Source: Kaistia algarum (GTDB lineage: Bacteria > Pseudomonadota > Alphaproteobacteria > Rhizobiales > Kaistiaceae). Taken from it: a stretch of 64,000 nt of DNA. Shown here piece by piece: positions 24,534 through 33,100 of this stretch. The notes under the pieces were generated by a model. It made no database searches. It was not told the origin of the DNA and saw only the letters and a program-made list of their open reading frames with translations. Positions within the stretch are counted from its first letter, which is position 1; every line of letters begins with the position of its first letter. The position numbers and the translations under genes are program-made. The stretch spans positions 248,001-312,000 of the forward strand of contig NZ_JAPKNJ010000001.1 in NCBI RefSeq assembly GCF_026343945.1. Direction: 5' to 3'.

Positions 24534-25120
24534 TCCGCACGATCCTCTTCGTCGTAGGCGGCGTCCTGCTCGCTGGCATCATTCATATCGCCGTGGTCCT
24601 GTTCATCCCCGACTTCGCCAATCGCGACGCCTGGACATCCATGGGCCGCTTTGGCGCCGACGGCGCCTTTCATGTGCTGCCATTATCGGAGCCCGGCACC
24701 GAGCCGCTGCCCTATCTCGATCCACGCATGGCGCATGCCGTCTGCCGCTTCTCACTCGACAAGGACCCCATCCGCATCCGCGCCACCATGCCGGACGCGT
24801 TCTGGTCGCTTGCCGTGTTCGACCGGCGCGGCAGCAATATCTACAGCCTCAACGACCGGACGGCGGAGCGGACCGACATCGACCTCGTGATCGCGACATC
24901 GCTGCAGCTCACCAAGCTGCGCGAAAACCCGATCAGCACGCTGGACCAGTCGATCGTGATCGAAGTTCCGGCGAGCCGGGGCTTCGTGCTGATACGAGCG
25001 TTCATCGAGGACGCGGCGGATTCCGCGCGCGTCCACGCGGCGCTGGCGGCGGCACAATGCGCGGCCGACCTATCCCCGCCTCCTGCCGCCCCGGCTCCAG
25101 CGCTGCCCACACAGCCTTAG
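24530..25120 (+). CDS. DUF1254 domain protein, membrane anchored
   Basis: The 196-aa protein has an N-terminal membrane helix 'TILFVVGGVLLAGIIHIAVVLFI'. A DUF1254-like domain follows: 'AWTSMGRFGADGAFHVLPLSEPGTEPLPYLDPRMAHAVCRFSLDKDPIRIRATMPDAFWSLAVFDRRGSNIYSLNDR'. A Pro/Ala-rich tail closes it. ATG 24530 overlaps the DUF1214 stop by 4 bp; a GTG at 24524 is possible. The two proteins probably act together at the membrane, as their coupled genes and complementary domains suggest. Confidence 0.85.
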   Translation: MIRTILFVVGGVLLAGIIHIAVVLFIPDFANRDAWTSMGRFGADGAFHVLPLSEPGTEPLPYLDPRMAHAVCRFSLDKDPIRIRATMPDAFWSLAVFDRRGSNIYSLNDRTAERTDIDLVIATSLQLTKLRENPISTLDQSIVIEVPASRGFVLIRAFIEDAADSARVHAALAAAQCAADLSPPPAAPAPALPTQP

Positions 25121-25146
25121 CTCGCGGCGTTGGCGTGTCGCATTCA

Positions 25147-25326
25147 TCAGCTTCGAATTCCGGGGTTCGGCCTGCGCTGTCCCGGTTCCGGCGTTTCCTG
25201 CTTGTCCGTCGGGAGCCGGTCGATGCGGACGCCGTGAAATATGACGATCTCGCCGCGCCGCTCTCCCGGCCGAGCCGGGCTGAACCTTCGCCGCTTCTCC
25301 GGCGCGAATGGAAGTATCACTGCCAT
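25147..25326 (-). CDS. Small conserved-type hypothetical protein, 59 aa
   Basis: A short minus-strand frame begins MAVILPFAPEKRRRFSPARP, continues 'GERRGEIVIFHGVRIDRLPTDKQ' and ends at a TGA (25147-25149). An excellent AAGGAGGTCGT stands directly before the ATG at 25324-25326. The pattern of a hydrophobic first strand, a basic loop and then 'GEIVIFHGVRIDR' looks like the small basic proteins common in Rhizobiales. The function is unknown. It is the only support for a gene in the 400-bp gap between the DUF1254 and DUF2336 genes. Confidence 0.6.
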   Translation of the reverse strand: MAVILPFAPEKRRRFSPARPGERRGEIVIFHGVRIDRLPTDKQETPEPGQRRPNPGIRS

Positions 25327-25522
25327 ACGACCTCCTTCGGAGATCCGTCTGACTGGATCGACGCCCCAACTGTCCGGCGGTCTCTCGCATCTGTCTACAA
25401 TTCATTTACCTCCGAGCAAGGTTAACAGTCCGCTAACGACTTGGCGTCCAGAATGACTACCGAGCCCGACGCTCTCCGGTACCCGCGTAATCATGCATCC
25501 TTCCTTTCCCTCGGATGGTCTC

Positions 25523-26968
25523 ATGGCCATGGCCGTTTCCAATCAACAGAGCCGAGATGCAGCCTTGCTGCGGGCGACGACCGAGCTGTTCTCGCTTGCG
25601 TCCCGGCACGACCCGGACGAGATACGGCGCTTCGAGGAACTGGCGACCCATTTCCTCGGCAAGGTTTCGGCCGGCGACCGGGCGTTCGTCGCCGAGCGCT
25701 TGTCCAAGACCAAGGATGCGCCCGCCTCCGTGCTTCGCATGCTTGGCAAGGACCTGATCGAGATCGCCTCCCCTATCCTCCGCCGCTCGGAGACGGTCTC
25801 TGAGATCGACCTGCTCTCGATTCTTTCCTCGACCGGCCCGGCGCATCACCGCCAGATCGCGCAGCGACCAGAGTTGCCGGCACCGGTGGTCGGCGCCTTG
25901 CGGCTCGTCGGTGACGCCGAGACGATCGAATTGCTGCGCCACTATCCCGAAAGCCCCATTGCAGCCCGCCAAGACGTTGCTCCGACAGCGCCCGCTATGG
26001 CGGTTCCGGCCGTCCCCGCAGCGCCGCCTGCTCCCGCGCCAAGACTTGCACCTGTCGCTGCTGAGCCGACCCTGCCCCCTGCCGCGGTGCGCACGCCCGA
26101 GGCGCGGGAGGTATTCGCGGCCGCGCGAGCGATGACGGCTGCTCTCAGCCTCGAAATGGCGAGCTTCTCGGCCTTGCGGCCAATCCCGAAGCGGGAAGCG
26201 GTCGTCGAGCCTGCCGTGGCAACAACCATCGTAGCGCCCGAAAGCGATACCGCCGAGCCGGCGGTCGACCTCGACGGCACGGTAGATGAGCCGCCATCGC
26301 TCGTTGAGGCGAGTACCGAGATAGACCGGCCGGCCGCAGAAGCCGCCGAGCCCGCGCCAGCGGAAGCCGAGCCGGTGGAACCGGCACCGGCGGATACGAA
26401 CTCAGTCCGCCTCGCCGAGTTTCTGTCGCTCGATGCGCGGGGCCGCACGGAAGCGCTCGCCCGCCTTTGCGGCCGCGTCGGGCCGGCGGATCCAGGGCTG
26501 ACCATTCTGGATGCCGACAAGGCATTCCGCATCGCGCTCAGCAGCGCCCGCGTTTCACAATTCGCCCGCCAGCGCCAACGGGATGCCCTGCTTCGCACCC
26601 TTGCGACGGGACTGAAGCTGGGCGCGGACGATGTCGCCGCGATCGCCGACGATCCTTCCGGCGAGGCGCTTGTGGTGCTGCTTCGCGCGATCGGCCTCTC
26701 CGACGCCGAAACGCATCAGATCCTTCTATTCGCCAATCCCGTGATATCGAGCGCGGTCGATGCGTTCTTCCGTCTCGCGCGCCTCACTGGCGAAGTGGGC
26801 CGGGAGGCGGCCGGTCGCATTGTCGGCGGTTGGCGTGAGGAATCTGGTCAACCGCGAGCGCGGGCGCATCAACCTATGTTCGCCGATCTGCCTCTTCGAA
26901 GCACGCTGCGCGCCGAGACATTGCGGCGCCCGGAAGAGCCCGCGGCGGAGAGGCGGACGGCGGGTTAA
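25523..26968 (+). CDS. DUF2336 domain protein
   Basis: The 481-aa protein has an N-terminal alpha-helical repeat region of DUF2336 type: 'LLRATTELFSLASRHDPDEIRRFEELATHFLGKVSAGDRAFVAERLSKTKDAPASVLRMLGKDLIEIASPILRRSETVSEIDLLSIL'. A Pro/Ala/Glu-rich linker spans about residues 150-290. A second helical domain follows: 'LSLDARGRTEALARLCGRV...SDAETHQILLFANPVI'. HEAT-like architecture suggests a scaffold. Alphaproteobacteria often carry several such proteins, and no activity is known. I use ATG 25523; ATG 25493 would add ten residues. Confidence 0.82.
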   Translation: MAMAVSNQQSRDAALLRATTELFSLASRHDPDEIRRFEELATHFLGKVSAGDRAFVAERLSKTKDAPASVLRMLGKDLIEIASPILRRSETVSEIDLLSILSSTGPAHHRQIAQRPELPAPVVGALRLVGDAETIELLRHYPESPIAARQDVAPTAPAMAVPAVPAAPPAPAPRLAPVAAEPTLPPAAVRTPEAREVFAAARAMTAALSLEMASFSALRPIPKREAVVEPAVATTIVAPESDTAEPAVDLDGTVDEPPSLVEASTEIDRPAAEAAEPAPAEAEPVEPAPADTNSVRLAEFLSLDARGRTEALARLCGRVGPADPGLTILDADKAFRIALSSARVSQFARQRQRDALLRTLATGLKLGADDVAAIADDPSGEALVVLLRAIGLSDAETHQILLFANPVISSAVDAFFRLARLTGEVGREAAGRIVGGWREESGQPRARAHQPMFADLPLRSTLRAETLRRPEEPAAERRTAG

Positions 26969-27021
26969 GGCGCCTTTGATCGAGACGGGAACAGACCACG
27001 CTCGGCGAAAGCCCAACGGCC

Positions 27022-27384
27022 TCAGAGCTTGTCCGGATCGATGGTCTCGAGGAAGCTGCGACCCGTACGCTCTTCGATCTCGACCAGCCAGAGATCCGGA
27101 TCGAAGCGCAGCTCCGATTCGATGCGCTTGGAAAGGTCCGGCCGCTCGGCCGCTTCCATTACTCGCATGAACAGGCGGTCCCGCGGCCGTTGATCGCCAA
27201 ACGCCGACTGTGGCGCCTGGCTATAGAGATCGGCCGTGCCGTCGAGACGGTCGACGATGACGAAGATGGCACCTGCCTCCTCGGAGCCGCGGCGAACCAC
27301 GGCCGCGAACGCGCCTTCGACGAAGACGCGCCGAACATAGGCGGACATCCAGAATGCCGAGGTGACTCGCGCCGACATGGTCAT
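27022..27384 (-). CDS. DUF1491 family protein
   Basis: The 120-aa protein fits DUF1491: 'ARVTSAFWMSAYVRRVFVEGAFAAVVRRGSEEAGAIFVIVDRLDGTADLYSQAPQ', then 'PRDRLFMRVMEAAERPDLSKRIESELRFDPDLWLVEIEERTGRSFLETIDPDKL'. The family is confined to alphaproteobacteria and has no known activity. The ATG (27382-27384) shares one base with the stop of the peptidoglycan-binding protein gene upstream. The sensor kinase, peptidoglycan-binding protein and DUF1491 genes form one operon. Confidence 0.9.
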   Translation of the reverse strand: MTMSARVTSAFWMSAYVRRVFVEGAFAAVVRRGSEEAGAIFVIVDRLDGTADLYSQAPQSAFGDQRPRDRLFMRVMEAAERPDLSKRIESELRFDPDLWLVEIEERTGRSFLETIDPDKL

Positions 27385-28307
27385 CAGGCCGACGGCATGG
27401 CGCCGATCAGCACCAGCTTGGCAGCGAGAGCGTCGCTAGCGCGGCCGGTCGGCGGCAGACGGTTGTCGGTCTCGAAGCGGCGGATCGCTGCTGCAGTCTT
27501 CGCGCCGTCACGGCCATCTTCCGGGATCGGTCCATAGCCAATCTCGTTCAGCGCGCGCTGGATGCGCTTCAGCCTCGGATCCGCGGCTCCGATCGACCCC
27601 GTGGATGCAGGTTCGGCGACAGGCGGATAGCCGCGGCGGATCTGTTGCAGCAAGCGCGGCGTCGGCTGGCCGGTCGGGATGAGGCCGATCTTCATTTCGA
27701 AGCTCGATATGGCAGCGCGGGTCTGTGGCCCGAGCCGGCCATCCACCGGCCCATCATAGAAATTCGAGGCAGCAAGCGCGCGCTGCGTGTCGCCGACGAG
27801 ACCGGCGATGGCGGCTGGATCGGACACCTCGGGGGCAGCCGCCAGCTTGGAGACCCCTGTGCTGTTCGGGGCCGATGCAACGGGTTTCGCCTTCGGCCGG
27901 ACGGGAGGCTGCGTTCCATTGGCCGATTGATGAAGTGCCGCGGGCGCGGGATCTTGCGGCTGCGCGGGCATTTCGGCAGGCTGGACGAGCGTCGCCGACG
28001 GTCCGGCAGCGGGAGCCGGGGTCGCGGCACCAGCAGACGGAGCGGCGGCCGGAACAGCCGCTGGTGCCGGAGCGCTCGCCGAGGGCTCCGGCCGCGTGAC
28101 GAAAAACGGATCGGGATGCCGCGCCGTCTGGAAAAAGGCGGCGTTGGTGATGATCGCGCCGGACATGAGCGCGATAATGACAAAGCCACCGGAGCGGACA
28201 GGATTCTCGATCACGAGATCGGCCAGTCGGCCGAAAAGGCCGTCGGCCTCGGTATAGACATCCCGGTGGCGGGCGAGCGGGCGGTTGCGGCGGGAGGGTT
28301 CAGGCAA
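27384..28307 (-). CDS. Membrane protein with two peptidoglycan-binding (PG_binding_1) domains
   Basis: The 307-aa protein has one membrane helix 'GGFVIIALMSGAIITNAAFF' (about residues 40-59), then an Ala/Pro-rich periplasmic linker to about residue 150. Two peptidoglycan-binding repeats follow: 'GDTQRALAASNFYDGPVDGRLGPQTRAAISSFEMKIGL' and 'KRIQRALNEIGYGPIPEDGRDGAKTAAAIRRFETDNRLPPTGR'. The start is a TTG at 28305-28307 that overlaps the kinase stop, with GGAG upstream; no ATG lies before the membrane helix. It may tether a complex to the cell wall near the kinase. Confidence 0.88.
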   Translation of the reverse strand: MPEPSRRNRPLARHRDVYTEADGLFGRLADLVIENPVRSGGFVIIALMSGAIITNAAFFQTARHPDPFFVTRPEPSASAPAPAAVPAAAPSAGAATPAPAAGPSATLVQPAEMPAQPQDPAPAALHQSANGTQPPVRPKAKPVASAPNSTGVSKLAAAPEVSDPAAIAGLVGDTQRALAASNFYDGPVDGRLGPQTRAAISSFEMKIGLIPTGQPTPRLLQQIRRGYPPVAEPASTGSIGAADPRLKRIQRALNEIGYGPIPEDGRDGAKTAAAIRRFETDNRLPPTGRASDALAAKLVLIGAMPSA

Positions 28308-30060
28308 TCTTGCGCTCCCTCACTTGGATCCGGTCCACGGGAGCCCGGTCGATCGCGACAACGCCCGCCGGCAGGCGGATGCTGACCGTCGTGCCGCGAC
28401 CGAGCACACTGGTGATCGAGAGGCTGCCGCCATGCAGGGCGACGAGGCCCTTGACGACGGAGAGGCCGAGGCCGGTGCCCTCATAGCGGCGGTCGTAGTT
28501 GGCGTCGGCCTGCAGGAAGGGCGTTCCAATCCGCGGCAGGTCGGCGGCGGATATGCCGATACCGTTGTCGGAAACCTCGATGACGAAATGGTTGCGCTCC
28601 AGACGCACCACCACGCTCACGCGGCCACCGGCTTCCGTGAATTTCACGGCATTGGAGAGGAGATTTACAAGAATCTGACGACAGGCGCGGCGATCGGCGA
28701 CAATCTCCGGCAGATCGGCCTGCACATCGCGGACCAGCGTCAAGCTGCGGACGGATGCTTGATGCGACACCATCTCCAGTGAGGCATCGACGACCGGGCC
28801 CAGCGCAAAGCTCTCCCTGGCTACCTCGAACCGCCCGGCCTCGATCTTCGACATGTCGAGGATGCTGTTGACGACTTCGAGCAGGTGCTCGCCGGAAGCA
28901 TGAATGAGGCGCGCATATTCGCGCTTGCGGGCTGCATCGAACTTTCCGGCCATGTCCTGCTGCAACATGTCGGAGAAGCCGATGATGGCATTCAGCGGCG
29001 TGCGCAGTTCGTGGCTCATATTGGCAAGGAACTGGCCCTTAGCGTGGCTCGCCTGCTCCGCCTCGGCGCGCGCGTCCTCAAACGCCGCCTCGTACTCCTT
29101 GCGCACCGTGACGTCGCGGGTGACGGCAACCAACGTCCGGCCGGCATCCGCCGGGTCGATCGCCGGGCGGCAGCGCATTTCGAGCCAGATGAATTCAGGC
29201 CGTGAAGCAAGGTCGCCGCGGCGAAGGCGGAACTCGGCGGAGACGGCCTTGCCCGTACGGTCGGCCTCCGACAGTGCCTGCAGGAACTTGGGCCGATCGG
29301 CGACGTGGACGCGGTTGAAGAGCCCGTCGCCCATCAGATCGGCCGATGCGCAGCCAACGATGGCGCGGGCGGCAGGCGAAGCGAATTCGACATCGCCGGA
29401 AACGCCGTGACGCGTGATGAGGTCGGTGGCGTTGTCAGCCAGCAGGCGGTAGCGCCCCGCGCCCTCCCGCGCCTTCTTCTCGGCCCGTGCGTGAATACGT
29501 TGGATGCGAAGCGCGAGGCCACCGGCATAGAGGATCGCCCCGCCAAGGACGGTGATGGCGAGCGCGCGGTCCGGCAGGATGGGAACGTGGATCGGCCCGA
29601 GGAAATCAATCGCGGCGACGGCGAGCAGCGCCAGGGCCGCGAGCGCCGAGCCGGCGATGGTGATTCGCCTCGATCCGGAAAGGGCGGCCTCTGCCGGCAC
29701 GACGGCGAGCCAGATGAGAACCGGCGAGAGGATACCGCCCGTCAGCACGGCCAGATAGGCCAGGAAGCCGGCGAAGGCGCCGCTCGACAGGAGATGCGCC
29801 GCTTCGAGACGGCCAGTCCGTGACAGAAACGCGGCGATCGGCAGCGGTGCCAGCAGCCAGAGGAAGGCGACGGCCGTTTCCGGCTGGGGCCGTCCGGCGA
29901 CTGCCAGGAACAGCGTCGGCGCCAGCAGCGCGAGCAGCCCGGCGAGCAGATGTCCAGCGAGAAAGGCGCGGTGCCGCGAGGCTCTCTGCATGTCACTGCC
30001 CACCGATTCGTGGACCATGCCGTCCAGGATCCGCAGCACCGGTTCGGGGGAAAACGTCAT
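28300..30060 (-). CDS. PAS-domain sensor histidine kinase, DivJ/PleC-like
   Basis: The 586-aa kinase has about six N-terminal membrane helices (residues 25-205), a PAS/PAC region 'RYRLLADNATDLITRHGVSGDVEFASPAARAIVG...EFIWLEMRCRPAI', and a full catalytic core. The H-box is 'FLANMSHELRTPLNAIIGFSDML', the N-box 'ILVNLLSNAVKFTEAG', G1 'DNGIGIS' and G2 'GTGLGLSVVKGL'. The membrane-PAS-HisKA order and the start 'DGMVHESVGSD' resemble the DivJ/PleC kinases that act on the cell-cycle regulator DivK in this order. That assignment is tentative. ATG 30058-30060 begins the conserved part. Confidence 0.85.
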   Translation of the reverse strand: MTFSPEPVLRILDGMVHESVGSDMQRASRHRAFLAGHLLAGLLALLAPTLFLAVAGRPQPETAVAFLWLLAPLPIAAFLSRTGRLEAAHLLSSGAFAGFLAYLAVLTGGILSPVLIWLAVVPAEAALSGSRRITIAGSALAALALLAVAAIDFLGPIHVPILPDRALAITVLGGAILYAGGLALRIQRIHARAEKKAREGAGRYRLLADNATDLITRHGVSGDVEFASPAARAIVGCASADLMGDGLFNRVHVADRPKFLQALSEADRTGKAVSAEFRLRRGDLASRPEFIWLEMRCRPAIDPADAGRTLVAVTRDVTVRKEYEAAFEDARAEAEQASHAKGQFLANMSHELRTPLNAIIGFSDMLQQDMAGKFDAARKREYARLIHASGEHLLEVVNSILDMSKIEAGRFEVARESFALGPVVDASLEMVSHQASVRSLTLVRDVQADLPEIVADRRACRQILVNLLSNAVKFTEAGGRVSVVVRLERNHFVIEVSDNGIGISAADLPRIGTPFLQADANYDRRYEGTGLGLSVVKGLVALHGGSLSITSVLGRGTTVSIRLPAGVVAIDRAPVDRIQVRERKIA

Positions 30061-30326
30061 ACGCAACACGACAGGCAACGCCCAGTTCCGGCCTACGGCA
30101 ACACGCCGGAAGTTGATCTCCGGAATGCACCCATTGTGGCGGTGCGGGCTTAAGGAACGCTGAAGGGTACCGAACGGGACAAGGGGAGGTTTCCGGGATC
30201 GATACAATTTGAATCGAATACAGACCTTCTGTTGAACCGGCCCTTCAACCGGCACCTGTACAACGGCATCAAGATCACGGAAAACCGTGACGTTGTGGTT
30301 CGATCGTGCGTACCGAAGGGCTTGTA

Positions 30327-30698
30327 ATGTTCCTGTTTCGCGCCGCCTTCTGGCTCACCCTCGTCGTCTTTCTCCTCCCCCTCGACTCCAAGGACGGTTC
30401 GTCCGGACCTGGCGCCAACGCGTTCGATGCGATCGTCGCAGCACGCGGCGCCATCATCGACATGGCCGGCATGTGCACGCGCCAGCCGGAGGTCTGCTCG
30501 AACGGCGGCGCTGCGCTCGCGACCTTCGGCAGCAAGGCACGCGAAGGGGTCTCGCTGATCTACGGCGTCATCAACAGCAAGCTCGCAGGCAACCCGGGGC
30601 AGGAAGCCGATCCGGCCCACGAGGCGGCGCGCGGAACGCTTCGGCAGGAAGATCTCGGCCCAACCTGGCGCGCGCCGGCGGTCGGGGGCAAGGCCTGA
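30327..30698 (+). CDS. DUF5330 domain protein
   Basis: The 123-aa protein starts MFLFRAAFWLTLVVFLLPLD, a signal anchor. It continues 'AIVAARGAIIDMAGMCTRQPEVCSNGGAALATFGSKAREGVSLIYGVI', the DUF5330 core with two Cys that may form a disulfide in the periplasm. The family occurs in Rhizobiales with no known role. AAGGG precedes the ATG at 30327 by 7 bases. The gene is divergent from the sensor kinase gene. Confidence 0.85.
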   Translation: MFLFRAAFWLTLVVFLLPLDSKDGSSGPGANAFDAIVAARGAIIDMAGMCTRQPEVCSNGGAALATFGSKAREGVSLIYGVINSKLAGNPGQEADPAHEAARGTLRQEDLGPTWRAPAVGGKA

Positions 30699-30808
30699 CA
30701 GCAGTTGCACGCTTCCCAGCGGCACTTCGCAGGGCGCCGTCGACGGGTCCTGCCCTCGTCCACGGCGTTTTTCTGCTTGTGGTTCCGATTGCCGTCCGAC
30801 GACGCTAT

Positions 30809-31252
30809 ATGACTGCCATGGACCCACGTGCCGCCACCCCGCCCATCGACCAGATCCTCGAGGATTTCGCCTTTCTCGATGACTGGGAGGATCGCTACCG
30901 CTATCTGATCGAGCTGGGGCGCACCTTGGCGCCGCTCGCTGAAGAGGCTCATGACGAGGCCCACCGGGTACAAGGCTGCGCGAGTCAGGTCTGGCTGCAG
31001 ACCACGAAGCGGCCGGAAGTGGACGGTATCCATCTCGATCTGGTCGGCGACAGCGATGCTTTGATCGTCAAGGGCCTGGTTGCGCTGGTGATCGCCATTT
31101 TCTCGGGCAGGCAGGCCCGCGACATTGTTGCAACCGACGCCGAGGCGGTATTCAACCGCCTTGGCCTCAAGGAGCACCTGACGGCACAGCGCTCGAACGG
31201 GCTCCGCTCGATGGTGAAGCGCATCCGGGACGAAGCCGCTACGGCCGCCTGA
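30809..31252 (+). CDS. sufE: SufE family cysteine desulfurase activator
   Basis: The 147-aa protein shows the SufE fold: 'IDQILEDFAFLDDWEDRYRYLIELGRTLAPL', then 'DEAHRVQGCASQVWLQT' with the sulfur-accepting Cys, 'DALIVKGLVALVIAIFSGRQARDIVATDAEAVFNRLGLKEHLTAQRSNGLRSMVKRIR'. It takes persulfide sulfur from SufS for Fe-S cluster assembly. Either ATG 30809 or ATG 30818 may be used; no strong ribosome binding site decides. No other suf genes are in the window. Confidence 0.95.
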   Translation: MTAMDPRAATPPIDQILEDFAFLDDWEDRYRYLIELGRTLAPLAEEAHDEAHRVQGCASQVWLQTTKRPEVDGIHLDLVGDSDALIVKGLVALVIAIFSGRQARDIVATDAEAVFNRLGLKEHLTAQRSNGLRSMVKRIRDEAATAA

Positions 31253-32047
31253 TCACGCCACGTCCGAACGTCTTGTCCCCGTCAGGCTTCCTCGAGGCTG
31301 CGGGCCGATCGCCTCGCGCACAAATCCGTAGTGGCGGGCGAGCGCGGAGAGCCCGAGTTGCAGGACGAGACGAGCGGAACGCTTTGGCCAATTGCGCTCG
31401 CGCTCGATTGTCTCGATCCCCTTCAGGAAGCAGCAGAAATCGACCACCGTCCCGGACAATTCCGGCCCCAGAGCGGTGAGCGCGCGCTCGACGCGGATCC
31501 GCGCCGCCAGCGCCGCGTCGGTCAGTTCGCCCTTGCCGCCAGCTGAACCGCTGCGATGGTTCGCTGGCGATGCAAGGCTCCAGTTCGACGTCACGCTGGG
31601 CATCATCTGGCCGCGCGTAAAATCGCTACGGAGCCGCTCCCCAGCCTGGAAGGACGCGTCGGCAATCATGGGCTCGCCGTCCCGCCCCTTGCGCGACCGG
31701 AGCCAGGCAAGTGGGCTCTCGCCGAGATCGACGGCTACCCATTGCGCCTTAACTCCATCGCCGATGCGCTGATGACTGCGGGACTGGTGCTGCCGGCGAA
31801 AATCACCGTCGACCGCTGCGAGGCGACGAGCCAGCGCGAGGCCTGGCCTTGACAGCTCCCAGCGTCCCTCCGAGATTTCCCGAAGCGCCCCGCTCGCCCG
31901 GACGCGCCGGAAGACCGCTGGGTCCACCACGACTGGCTCGCTGTTCGCGCCGACGAGCAGACGGATCATATCGCCCTCGACCAGAAGGTAGCCGTTGCCG
32001 GCAGCGAGGCGTCGGATGAGCCGGGATTCGATTGGATCCTTCTTCAC
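31253..32047 (-). CDS. DUF6456 domain protein
   Basis: The 264-aa protein has an N-terminal winged-helix-like part ('ESRLIRRLAAGNGYLLVEGDMIRLL', 'VFRRVRASGALREISEGRWELSRPGLALARRL'). The C-terminal DUF6456 region has 'ADASFQAGERLRSDFTRGQMMPSVTSNWSL' and 'ALGPELSGTVVDFCCFLKGIETIERERNWPKRSARLVLQLGLSALARHYG'. The combination suggests a DNA-binding protein found in Rhizobiales. It overlaps the DnaA-domain-like gene by 4 bp, and the pair is normally kept together, so both may act in one regulatory step. Confidence 0.82.
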   Translation of the reverse strand: MKKDPIESRLIRRLAAGNGYLLVEGDMIRLLVGANSEPVVVDPAVFRRVRASGALREISEGRWELSRPGLALARRLAAVDGDFRRQHQSRSHQRIGDGVKAQWVAVDLGESPLAWLRSRKGRDGEPMIADASFQAGERLRSDFTRGQMMPSVTSNWSLASPANHRSGSAGGKGELTDAALAARIRVERALTALGPELSGTVVDFCCFLKGIETIERERNWPKRSARLVLQLGLSALARHYGFVREAIGPQPRGSLTGTRRSDVA

Positions 32048-32427
32048 GCCGCGACCTCCCTGTCTGCCGGGCGGAGGAGCTGCCAGCCAATGGATCGATC
32101 GAGTTGATCGACGAACCGATCGGTGGAGGCCTCGTCACGCTCTTCCTCGATGCGACGGCAGGCATAGGCCGCCGTCGTCCGGTCGCGGCCGAAGAGCCTT
32201 CCAGCCTCGGTGAAGGAAAGGCCAAACCGGGTGCAGGCGAGATAGATCGCAACATGCCGCGCGAAGGCCGTGCGGGCGTCGCCCCTGCCCTTGCGGGACA
32301 GTCGATCCGGATCGACGCGGAGCGCATCCCCCACGGTCTCGGCGAGTAGCCTCCCCAAGCCCTCCCGCCCGTTGCCCTTGCCACCGCTTCCGCTTCCGCG
32401 CGACCAGCCATCGAGTTCAGCGAACAT
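32044..32427 (-). CDS. DnaA domain IV-like helix-turn-helix protein
   Basis: The 127-aa protein contains the DNA-binding domain of DnaA without the ATPase: 'ARTAFARHVAIYLACTRFGLSFTEAGRLFGRDRTTAAYACRRIEEERD'. This matches the DnaA signature (A-R-x..Y-L-x..G.S..E.G..F.RDH/RTT..A). Such stand-alone proteins probably bind DNA as regulators. GGGGAG lies 7 bases before the ATG at 32425-32427. The left end of the IS1595-type transposon lies only 36 bp upstream of this start, so its original promoter has probably been moved about 4 kb away. Confidence 0.85.
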   Translation of the reverse strand: MFAELDGWSRGSGSGGKGNGREGLGRLLAETVGDALRVDPDRLSRKGRGDARTAFARHVAIYLACTRFGLSFTEAGRLFGRDRTTAAYACRRIEEERDEASTDRFVDQLDRSIGWQLLRPADREVAA

Positions 32428-32462
32428 TCAATACTCCCCGACACAACCCTTACGCTTAACGA

Positions 32463-32478
32463 TAGGAATTTCTTCCTA
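32463..32478. repeat. Left copy of the 16-bp direct repeat flanking the transposon
   Basis: TAGGAATTTCTTCCTA, identical to 36512-36527 in the same orientation. It is partly palindromic (TAGGAA/TTCCTA), so it also pairs as an inverted repeat. Confidence 0.8.
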
Positions 32479-32498
32479 ATTATATACTTGACGTACCG
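32474..32498 (+). repeat. Left terminal inverted repeat of the transposon
   Basis: The 25 bases beginning TCCTAATTATATACTTGACG match the reverse complement of 36492-36516 exactly. The TTGACG near its inner end could serve as a -35 element for the passenger genes. No good -10 at normal spacing is evident on this side. Confidence 0.85.
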
Positions 32499-32578
32499 CG
32501 CGGGCGGAATGGGTACTGATTCGGGCGACAGGCCGGCGCTTATGAAAATCGACAAGGACGCCTTAACCGCTCTGCGCT

Positions 32579-33100
32579 ATGACATTGAGCATGAGGGTAT
32601 CCAACGTCATTGCATCCCCAAAGGTTGTGACTGATTGGGGAAAGTGGACAAACGATCAGATGGGGAAGCACGTCTTCCCGCTGACGAAGCGTCGTGGCGC
32701 ATGCCTTCGTTATGGCGCCTCGCATCGATGGCGCCTGATACGCTTTGAGGCTCTTGGCGCGTCATTCCGAATTTTGGCGGCCTATCGTCAAGATATTGAC
32801 GAGTTCAAAGCGCATCTCGCTTTGGAACACGCCAGCGACATGACCGTTCTATGCAGCTGGGAATATCACGGCACCCATCCTGGTTGGCACATTCACGTCA
32901 ACTGCGATGAAGTGAGCAAGATAACGCCAGGGCTAGCGAGGCCGCCCGGAGTGAGGCTGCCAGGTGGCAGATCCATACATCGACAACAGAATTTCGCGGG
33001 CACATCGTCACCTATGAGCGACAACGCCGCCTTGACGGTCATCCAAAAGCGTTTCCGCCTCGACCCGCCCGATCTGCTTTCGTTTCGAGCAAGGCCGTGA
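32579..33100 (+). CDS. Passenger gene 1: hypothetical protein
   Basis: The 173-aa protein is unrecognised. It contains 'GASHRWRLIRFEALGASFRILAAYRQDIDEFKAHLALEHASDMTVLCSWEYHGTHPGWHIHVNCDE', a mixed alpha/beta pattern with a His-rich 'HPGWHIHVNCDE' motif that could bind metal. ATG 32579 is the first start after an in-frame stop; ATG 32591 is possible and neither has a clear ribosome binding site. Its stop overlaps the next gene's GTG by 4 bp, so the two are translationally coupled. A 30-codon frame at 32542-32634 overlaps it in another frame and is not called. Confidence 0.55.
   Translation: MTLSMRVSNVIASPKVVTDWGKWTNDQMGKHVFPLTKRRGACLRYGASHRWRLIRFEALGASFRILAAYRQDIDEFKAHLALEHASDMTVLCSWEYHGTHPGWHIHVNCDEVSKITPGLARPPGVRLPGGRSIHRQQNFAGTSSPMSDNAALTVIQKRFRLDPPDLLSFRARP

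Noticed and set aside
32542-32634. A 30-codon frame (MKIDKDALTALRYDIEHEG...) at the left end of the transposon
   Set aside because: Too short, overlaps passenger gene 1 in another frame and lacks a ribosome binding site.
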